DNA of 64,000 nucleotides from Trichosporon coremiiforme (lineage: Eukaryota > Basidiomycota > Tremellomycetes > Trichosporonales > Trichosporonaceae): NCBI GenBank assembly GCA_039545355.1, contig BCJJ01000015.1, forward strand, positions 930,001 through 994,000, written 5' to 3'. The position numbers and the translations under genes are program-made. Below are positions 57,101 through 64,000 of this stretch, piece after piece. Each line of letters starts with the position of its first letter. The first letter of the stretch is position 1. The notes beneath the pieces were generated by a model that did not search any database, had not been told where the DNA came from, and saw nothing but the letters and a program-made list of their open reading frames with translations.

Positions 57101-57727
57101 GCTGCAGAGCTTGGCCGGGCGATATGACCGACAGACGGCGAGGAGGCGTGGGGGGAGGTGGGAAGCGATCGATACGGGTTCCGTGACGGTTCTGGGGGGT
57201 CTCCAAACAGAATCTCGTGACAGCGGTGCAGGACACGCTGGCAGATGTTGAACGGACGCGGGTTGCTGGTGCGTGTCGGGGTCAGGTCGTGCAAGGCCGA
57301 CTGCATGAACCAGAAGGTCTGAGGGTCAGTTACAGTACCCAGGGAGACAGCTGCAAACTCACCAACATGGCCATATGTGCGCTATCCTCCGCCCGCTGGA
57401 GCACGAAGCTCTCGAGCGCGTTGCTCTCTGTCGGTCTCGTAATGAGGAGGTGACTGGTAGGTCAGCTGAGCTGCAAGCAAAGCCTAGCTCACCATATCTG
57501 CGGCCAGTAGAACTCGACCTCCTCGAAGGGCATCGACTTCATGCGCCAGCATAGGTAGTGGCTGATTCCTATGCTCTCCGGATACGTCTTGAGGTAGTGC
57601 AGAGCGACCGACACGGAGAAGTACGGGGAGAGGAATAGCCGTAACCTGGGACGTCAGCATGGTTGCCGCATGCATGGGGGTCGAGAAATGTTGGCGAGCC
57701 TGATGCTTACAGAAGAGCGTGAGACAT
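54193..57727 (-). CDS. PIK1: Phosphatidylinositol 4-kinase, PIK1/PI4K-beta type
   Basis: Makes PI4P at the Golgi (EC 2.7.1.67) for secretion. Minus-strand exons are 57727-57711 (17 nt), 57645-57493, 57453-57363 and 57318-54193, giving 1,128 residues (yeast Pik1 1,066). The N-terminus is the lipid-kinase-unique helical domain (FSVSVALHYLKTYPES, WPQICHLLITRPTESNALES). A Ser/Pro-rich linker with a short hydrophobic helix (NLGAALVGIGLMAAG), a plausible frequenin-binding site, comes next. The kinase domain fills the C-terminus: VIVKTGADLRQEQLATQLI, DRHNGNIL near residue 980, HIDFGF near 993, and the Pik1-type end YTRLYDTFQYYSQGVL. The long gene has no intron after codon 87. VAP/SCS2, a PI4P-pathway ER partner, lies 4 kb upstream. 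Confidence 0.96.
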
Positions 57728-58481
57728 TGTGGCCGGGATGAACAGGCCGTCTGGAGGCTGGCCCGCGGCCAAAAAGTTGGAAAGTCGAGGGGTAAGTGTG
57801 GGCTAGCCGGGTGGTTGGGTGTCGGCGGCGAGAGGTTGCGCTTGTTGCGATTTGATGTCTGCGGGTTCGTTGATGCACGCCGGTGCGTCCGGAAATGATA
57901 ATGGTGCAATGCGGGGGCCAGGAACGAGGGGTTGGAGGGTTTGAGGGGGAAGGTTGTCGCTCCTTGTCAACAGCGTTAACGGCTCGACGTCTTGGCCGAT
58001 CGACACGTTTCCAGTCTGCTGAGACTGCTTCGGCAGAGTCGGAGGCGGCGGGTCGAGGCAGGGATGTCGGGAGCCAGGTGGTCTATGCCGGAACGTGCAG
58101 CGCTGCCATGACCCCCGTTGTGCGGGTGCAGAGTGGTGCGATGGAAGAGGGATGTCAACAAGTGGAAGGAAAGGCAAAGGCGAGTGACGACGGACGATGG
58201 TGATGTTGAACCGGGACGCATGGCTGATACCGTACGGCGTCCCTGACTGGCCGGCTGGTACGGCTGGCAGTATGGCGGCCTGGCAGCCAGCTCGCCAGGT
58301 GTCATGACACCGTCCAGTGTACCCCGCCCGCGACTGCCTTGAATTCGCTGGCGGCTGACTTGCTACGTGTGGGCCGTAGTGCATACATGCGTCACTATTG
58401 ATCCCATTGCTCCCCTACGTTGGCCCGTCAAGCGTACAACAAATGCATGCCACATCCCGCGCTCTATATATGGCTCTGATT
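57728..58481. other. Spacer: PIK1 promoter and 3' region of the next gene
   Basis: 754 bp between two minus-strand genes. No open frame with family resemblance, repeat or RNA gene was seen. Confidence 0.5.
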
Positions 58482-59145
58482 CTACTCGTCATCGTCGTCC
58501 GCTATGCTGAACACATTCGTGCTGTCGCCCTCGCCGTCCGAGTCGCTGCCGGGGTCCGACGACTTGGACTTTCTGCGCTTGCCAGACGAGTTGACGGAGA
58601 CGCCGAGCGGGTCTTCGCTCTGGTTCCCACCAGCGTCGGTGTATGGCTTGTTACCGGGAGCCGGCGAAGAGCGAGAGGAGTGCGGGTGGGGGCTGGCGCT
58701 GAGGCTGCGTAACTTGGACGCCTGGGCTGCCTCCGCTTCCTCCTGCGCGCGGGGGAGGTATGGGACGTCGCCGGCCGCGAGGGCGGGCAGGCTGTCGGTG
58801 CTGTCCGAGTTCTGGATGAACGTCTCGGCCGGTGGCTGTGATGGCGAGTCGGAATGGAGCGGGTCGTAAGGTGGTCGCCAAATGAAAACAACAGGCGCCA
58901 AGGGATTCAGCGTCAGCTTGCATTCACCTAGCCATTGATGCGGACTCACCCCGTCGTCATCAGTTGAAAGCCGCAGGGGAGCACGAATGCCGTGCAGCCT
59001 GCATTGTCAGTCGATCGAACCACGCAGCACGAGCTCGGCCCTGGGTAACTCACGGCAGCACAGTCTCCTCCCTCCTCTTGCGGTAATAGTACCACGCGCC
59101 GGCCGCGGCGGCGAGCACGATAACGATAAAGATCGTCGGCCACAT
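58482..59145 (-). CDS. Unknown single-pass membrane protein with acidic C-terminus
   Basis: I do not recognise this protein. The ATG at 59145 starts directly with a membrane helix (MWPTIFIVIVLAAAAGAWYY) followed by a basic RKRREE stop-transfer, so it is probably an N-anchored protein with its C-terminus in the cytosol. Exon 1 is 59145-59054 and exon 2 starts at 58998 (phase 2). From there the frame can run uninterrupted to the stop at 58482, giving 202 residues. However, a consensus GTGAGT at 58949 could start an in-frame intron ending either at CAAG (33 nt) or at CACAG before PPAETF. The remaining tail is Ser/Pro-rich and ends in alternating Ser/Asp clusters (DSDGEGD, then DDDDE), with a KRRKSK basic patch. 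No domain was found. Confidence 0.6.
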
Positions 59146-59426
59146 GGATCCTCAGTGTTTCTTGTGTCCTCTCTTCTAGAGCATGCGCTGGAGCTCTGCA
59201 CAGCCGAGTGCGGTGCAGCGGTGCCGTGCTGGATGTGGTAAGTCCAAGCACACCTATGCCGCGATTGCGGTCCAGATAAGTGAGGTCACGAGCGGACGGA
59301 ACCAGATGTCCGCTGGTCGCATGACGCCCTGCGTTCCTTGTCCAACCAAAGCTGCACCTTTACGCATCGAATGTCTCGCAGAGGGAATGCTAAAATCATT
59401 GTACACAGTCTACGGAATCACTCTAC

Positions 59427-61104
59427 TTAGGCAGGCGCGACGCGGAGCGAATTGTAGTGCTGGGCATGTCAGTTATTCGAAAGTCTTGGTCAACCCACCT
59501 CGCCAAGACCGTACATCCTCCGGTGGTACGAGATGCGGACGACGCCATCGCCGAGCGCCGCGCTCTCTTCCGGCGTCGTAGCTCCGCCGAACGTGTCGTT
59601 CTGTCCACCGTGCGACACGACGACCGGGGGTCCGCACTGAATGACGTGGATTGGGATGCTGAACGCCCGAGACAGAGCCTGGATCTGCAATGTCAGCTGC
59701 CACTTCGGCTCGAGACATGGACATACCTCGGGCTCGCCACCCCACTCTGCCGTGCTCTCGACACGGTGGCAGTACTCCCTGTACTGTTCCGGCGTCATGA
59801 TACCGTCGTCAGTGGCGCCCGGCATGTCCTCGCCGTCGACGCTCGCCAGGAACGGCAGGAAGTCGTCCTGGTGCTCGCGCATGTACATGGCAGCCGTCCG
59901 GCGCGTGTGGTACGGGTTGTTTGCCTGTCGCGTCAGCTGGGTTTTGGATGAATTAGCTCACCTGCTCCGCCGGCAGCACTCCCATCTGGCCGAGCTGGTC
60001 GGCAACGGCGGCGTACATACAATGTCCGTCGGGCTGGACCTCGTAGATCGATCGACCGAGCACTCCGCACGCATTGCTGATGACGCGGATCTCCTCCTGA
60101 CGCTCCGCCTCGAGCTGGGCGTTCCAGCTCGGATCCGCCGGGGGCGCGGACTCCAGCACCGCCTGTTGCTTGCGAGCCTGGGTTGTCAGCCGGTGTTATC
60201 GGGAGTCGGACAAGATTTCAATGGTGCCTGGGACACTGCGTAAAGGGTAGCGGGGCGGACCGGGGCAGATGGTAGCAGTAGCGGCAGCCAGATTGGTGAC
60301 CGAGGATCGGACTCGTGGGCACTCGACAAACGACGGTTCCAACATTCTGCAGCCAAACGCACTCCATACGGTCGAAGCGGTTGAAGAACAGCGTCGCGCA
60401 GTTCTCGCACGTATGGCACGCCGAGGCGCCAGAGCTTGGCGACCATTGAGGGATGGGATGAGAGCGATGGTCACAAAAGACCATCGAAGTGTATGTGCTG
60501 TAGGCGCACATGCCTTCCGGCGACGTGACGCTGTTCCGACGTACAGCTGCCTTCTAGTACGATTCGGCTGGGCCGGAATCGTGCGAGATTGATCCACACG
60601 TGTTGGCGTCGAACGCTCGCCTTCAGTTTGCGCACCCGGTCTTGAGTGCAGACCGCAGCGCCTCGCAGCGCCAAAGCATGCCCCAGTCTTCCCTCAGGAA
60701 GGATCTTGGATGTCGCAACTCACCTGTCTCTCCGCAAATCTCTGCTTCGAACTCTTCTTTCCGCTTCGTCCACCCTGGTGTCCGCCGAAAATGCCATGTC
60801 CGGAGCCATACATTCCGCCTCCACCCAAGGCTGCCGGTGCGCTGGCCTGCGACGGGGCGGGGCTCGCATTTCCACCGGGAACAGCGGCGCCGTTGGTAGT
60901 TGACTGAGGAGATGGAGGAACGGGGGTGGTCTCGGCCCTACCTTGTTCTGGCGAAGGTGGAGCGGAAGCGGCGTCGTCACCGGCGAGGATCGCGTCAATG
61001 TCGAGCGGCTCGCTGCTGATCGGAGTGTCGTACGGTGACGGAGACTCGCTGTTTTGCTGCTTGTTCAGCAGCTTCTTGAGAGCACGTCGCTTGCCGCCTC
61101 CCAT
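59427..61104 (-). CDS. OTU2: OTU-domain deubiquitinase, OTU2/OTUD6 type
   Basis: Cysteine protease of the OTU family; yeast Otu2 and animal OTUD6 deubiquitinate ribosome-associated substrates. Minus-strand exons are 61104-60724, 60177-59962, 59924-59727, 59684-59499 and 59459-59427 (33 nt), all phase 0, giving 337 residues. The N-terminus is the Otu2-type basic start (MGGGKRRALKKLL) and a low-complexity linker, then KQRFAERQARKQQ, which is formed across intron 1 and confirms that join. The OTU core has QPDGHC (Asp177, Cys180 nucleophile) and ends with the general-base His in GEHYNSL (His328), encoded by the tiny last exon. Intron 1 is 546 nt, far longer than the others (37-42 nt). Confidence 0.93.
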
Positions 61105-61558
61105 CGCTGATGTCGTGTCGGGATGTCAAGAAGTTGGAGCTGAGTGAATGAATGAAGAGCGGATCGAGGGCTAGATGAGCTGCCGTCCTAGCATCTGGCT
61201 TGGTGAACTCAAATCCACCGCCCTACCCTGCCGTACGGTCAGAGAATGGTTTTGACTCCGCGATCCGCGCGTCCTTCAGGACCGGCCCGCGTCCGACATG
61301 AGTGAGCGTCATAGGTCACGGTCACGGGTGACGTTCGGCCGCGGCGCAATTCACCATTCATGAGCCACCGCGGCCATCACCACCACCAGCAGAGACCGAG
61401 ATACGCGAGCGGAAACGCAAGCTGCATACGCTGGACTACTACTGATCTGCGTGTCTCAATGAGATCAAATCATGTATATCTCATTAATTCCTCTATGCAC
61501 GCCTACGGCATCATATCAACGTCATAACGCTCAAGTCACGCCTGGATACAAAAATTAC
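61105..61558. other. Spacer: OTU2 promoter and VAP 3' UTR
   Basis: 454 bp between two minus-strand genes. Nothing recognisable apart from leader and UTR-like sequence. Confidence 0.5.
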
Positions 61559-63526
61559 TCAGAAGAACAGGTACGTAAGGATGAAAACGACAAAGACGAG
61601 ACCGGCGCAGACCTCGACAGGGACTCCCTGCGCCGAGGTCGACTGCACAGTGGCCGCAGTCTTGGTGGCAGCACCACCGTCAGCAGCCGCACCACCGCGC
61701 TTCCTGAGGCCGACGACGTTGGGGCCCTGGGCCTCGGCCAGCTGAGCGCGGAGACGGTCGTTCTCGGCAAGGAGGGTCTGGAGCTTCTCCTTGTCCGAAG
61801 CACCGATGTCGACAGACTTCTCGAGGGCAATGTTGGTCGGAGCGGGGGCGTTGGACGCGGCAATGTCGGCAGTCGTGAGAGACGGGATGCCGCCCAAGGT
61901 GTCACGGTGAGCGTCAGACTGCGTGCCGTGGCCGGCAGCGCGGGTTCCGGCGAGAGCGGCAGGACCAGTGGCACCACCGGCGGCAGCACCGGTGAGACCT
62001 GCCGAGGTCGCGTCAACACCGCCGACGCGGGTAGGGGTCGCGGGAAGGTCCTTGTTTCCATTCAACTTAGAACCAGTGGCGGCTGCGGGGGAGGCCTCGG
62101 CAGCAGAGTAAATTGCCTATGACATGTTAGCATTTTGATCCCTCACTGATGACGCTTGGGGTGGCATGTCATGCACAATTCCCAGAGGGAAAGAGATAGT
62201 AAGAGGAGAATGCCACAAACGGGATACACGACGATCTGAGGGGGTGCACCAGACTGCTCAATCTTGATGACGAGGTCACCGGGAGCACGTCCGGCAGGCT
62301 TGGGCTTGCAGTCAAAGGGATCGTTGGTCACGACTTCCAGCGGGGTCGTAGCAGGAGGGTCGTCGAGTTCCCAGACGGTCCAGCCGCGGTTGGGATACAG
62401 ATCCGCTGGAAGTTCGCGCTCGGCGACTGTAGTCCAGCGAGTGTAGCCAGGGTCATTATGCTGTGAAGGGGGCGATGAACACACGAGCTCTAGGATGCGT
62501 ATCGGGGAATAATGATGGGATAAGTGGAGCAACAGGCTCAGAATGGTCACGCAGGGAACAGCACCACTGGGGACATGTCGACTCCAACGAAAAGAAGGAA
62601 TGAAGTTACTTACCGACTCGTCAAGCCTGCTAGTGTCGTGCGTAGTGTCGTGGGGTGATCCCTCCTCCTCCTCGGGGATTCCGTTAGCGTTGCCAGAACC
62701 GTCCTCGGCGGGAAGGTAAGCACAGCGAATCTTCTGCTCCTGAATGCTGGCCTTGTTGGTGCGCTCGACAGAGGCCCACTGTGAGAGTCAGCGCTCGGTT
62801 CAAGTCTGAATCCGCGGGTGATTGGTGCCCGTAGGCGTTCCTCCTTACACAGCACCAGATCGCGCCCTACACATACCATCTCCGGAAGCGAGCGCATCTC
62901 CTCGTCGGCAGGGATGAAAGCCGACTGGACGAGGAACTTGTCCTTGCACTTGGCATGGGGAGGGGGGTCCTGGGGTAAAGGCTGAAGAACGACTGCGCCC
63001 CTTAGTATACAACCACGAATGATCAAACGTCAGCGCTACGTACTCTGAACTTCGAGGTTCTCGCCGGGCTCGACGCGACCCTGGTTGGGGCGGACGCAGT
63101 ACTGCTTAGGGGCAGTAGTCTTGACCTTGAACGCGACGGGCGACGAGTGGGGGTTGTGAATGTAGAGCGAACGCTTGACGATGGTCGTCAGCGGGCCTAG
63201 AGATGGTCAGCATTCACATTTGTTTGATCGTTGTTTTCGGAGCAGTCGAGTGCGTCGTGCGAGGTGCTTGTTGTTCTCCACCGCCTTCTTCGCACGCATC
63301 GCGATGTGTGACGCCTCTTCGCCGTCGGATTGCCGTCTGATAGCGAAGCTTTCCTATCAGACACCTATGAGTCATAGGTCTGACGAAATTGCCGGCGGGG
63401 TGAACGGCCCAAGCGACGCAGCAGCAGCAGCGATAGGCCGTGCTCAAGCACGTCGCAGTTCCGACACGGAGGATGAGACTCACGAGGGAAACCCAGCTGG
63501 TTAGGCGGGGTGAGAGTGACAGACAT
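61559..63526 (-). CDS. SCS2: VAP/Scs2 ER contact-site protein (MSP domain)
   Basis: Tail-anchored ER protein that binds FFAT-motif lipid-transfer proteins at membrane contact sites. Minus-strand exons are 63526-63484, 63196-63044, 62992-62877, 62778-62614 and 62116-61559. Phases 1, 1, 0 and 0 agree, giving 344 residues. The MSP domain runs from MSVTLTPPNQLGF through RSLYIHNPHSSPVAFKVKTT and APKQYCVRPNQGRVEPGE to KDKFLVQSAF. An acidic linker, an Ala/Gly/Thr-rich segment and a short coiled coil (EKLQTLLAENDRLRAQLAEA) follow. The C-terminal membrane anchor is VCAGLVFVVFILTYLFF with almost no lumenal tail. Intron 4 (62117-62613, 497 nt) contains a coding-like stretch that could be an alternative exon. 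Confidence 0.93.
62229..62460 (-). other. Possible alternative exon inside VAP intron 4
   Basis: On the VAP sense strand a pyrimidine-rich acceptor (CCCCCTTCACAG) at 62461 is followed by an open frame in phase 0. It encodes about 77 residues with strong C/G-ending codon use (for example GWTVWELDDPP and DPFDCKPKPAGRAPGD). Exons 4 and 5 also join in phase 0, so inclusion keeps the frame. Weaknesses: no GCTAAC/GCTGAC branch motif before the acceptor, and only a poor donor (GTGTAT or GTCGTG) at the other end. No domain was recognised. Confidence 0.35.
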
Positions 63527-64000
63527 AGTGTATGGATGTCAATCAGGAAAGAAGAAGTGGGTAATGTTCGAGTTGAATGGCGGGGGTGAGAGAAAGGCGT
63601 AAGCGTGGGCGAGTTCGAGGGACGCGTTTTAGTGGCGTCTGGGGACGATAAGGAAAAGGTCAAAGGCGGCTTGATCTACAAACTTGGTGCTGGTGAGAGC
63701 GACAAGTCAGCTTTGACTGCTGGGAAGGGAGAGTAAAGGTGGGATGGATGGATGGAGATGAGAAAGAGAAAGTAGATGGTGGTGAGGGTGTGACGAGTGA
63801 CATGTCATACATGGCGGAAGGTGTGAGGCATGCTCGGGGGCAGCAGGCAGGGGCAAGCTCACGCTCGCTCACTTGAGCTGGCGTGCTATGGCTCGCTGGG
63901 CGATGGACTGCCTAGGGCCTAGGGGCGGAATTTGAGTGTGGGCCCAGCCCAGCGGCGGTCGCAGCCAACACAGACAACGCCAGGCTGGCGACCTGGAGAC
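63527..64000. other. VAP promoter and leader to window edge
   Basis: 474 bp upstream of the VAP ATG. It is purine-rich on plus (CT-rich leader on the VAP sense strand) and includes a short GGAT tetranucleotide run at about 63741-63757. No further gene start was seen before the window ends. Confidence 0.45.

Noticed and set aside
1..64000. tRNA, rRNA, snRNA, CRISPR or viral genes
   Set aside because: No B-box-like GGTTCGA sequence in a plausible context, no U-snRNA core sequence and no repeat-spacer array were seen on reading. A tRNAscan/Infernal run would be the decisive check.

Overview
The window is nuclear DNA of a filamentous-type or yeast-like basidiomycete. The evidence is a GC-rich, intron-dense, monocistronic gene set in which many introns are only 30-60 nt. 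Donors are mostly GTGAGT or GTAAGT, and a GCTAAC/GCTGAC branch motif sits a few bases before the acceptor. Gene content and this intron style fit a tremellomycete, perhaps Trichosporonales; the placement is inference, because no rRNA or marker gene is present. Twenty protein genes can be modelled, and 17 carry recognisable products. I saw no tRNA, rRNA, CRISPR array, intact transposon or virus-derived gene.

Layout, 1-18 kb: NUP155 (5' cut by the window edge), HRD1 and the Hikeshi/OPI10 gene (tail to tail, 43 bp apart), MED16 (divergent from OPI10), CaM kinase CMK1, and the large sulfite reductase subunit MET5. From 18.2 to 26.1 kb is an almost 8 kb stretch without a supportable gene and with visibly lower GC. 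From 26 to 38 kb come a small secreted Kex2-type preproprotein with a broken or spliced frame, a dense GTCAACA-type motif cluster, a Zn2Cys6 transcription factor with a 793-nt intron inside its zinc cluster, a repeat-rich spacer, and a NAK-family (Ark1/Prk1/AAK1) endocytic kinase. From 38 to 48 kb come ornithine aminotransferase, a 2.3 kb convergent spacer, mitochondrial D-lactate dehydrogenase and the vacuolar cation channel YVC1. From 48 to 64 kb come a small proline-rich membrane protein, the AcpS-type phosphopantetheinyl transferase, ATG6/Beclin, COQ4, PI 4-kinase PIK1, an unknown single-pass membrane protein, OTU-type deubiquitinase OTU2, and the VAP/SCS2 ER contact-site protein.

The genes are mostly housekeeping and do not form a metabolic cluster. 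Loose themes are ER and membrane traffic (HRD1, VAP/SCS2, PIK1, ATG6, NAK kinase, YVC1), mitochondrial metabolism (DLD1, COQ4, PPT2), and amino-acid/sulfur metabolism (OAT, MET5). PIK1 and VAP lying within 6 kb is suggestive because both act in PI4P/ER-contact biology, but linkage alone proves nothing.

The most unusual items are the secreted prepropeptide at 26.1 kb, six FxDxF motifs in the NAK kinase tail, the GTCAACA cluster at 27.6-27.8 kb, a coding-like stretch inside a VAP intron, a gene whose first intron lacks an AG acceptor, and the gene-free 18-26 kb block. All exon boundaries were worked out by hand from splice signals, reading phase and family alignment from memory; none has transcript support.
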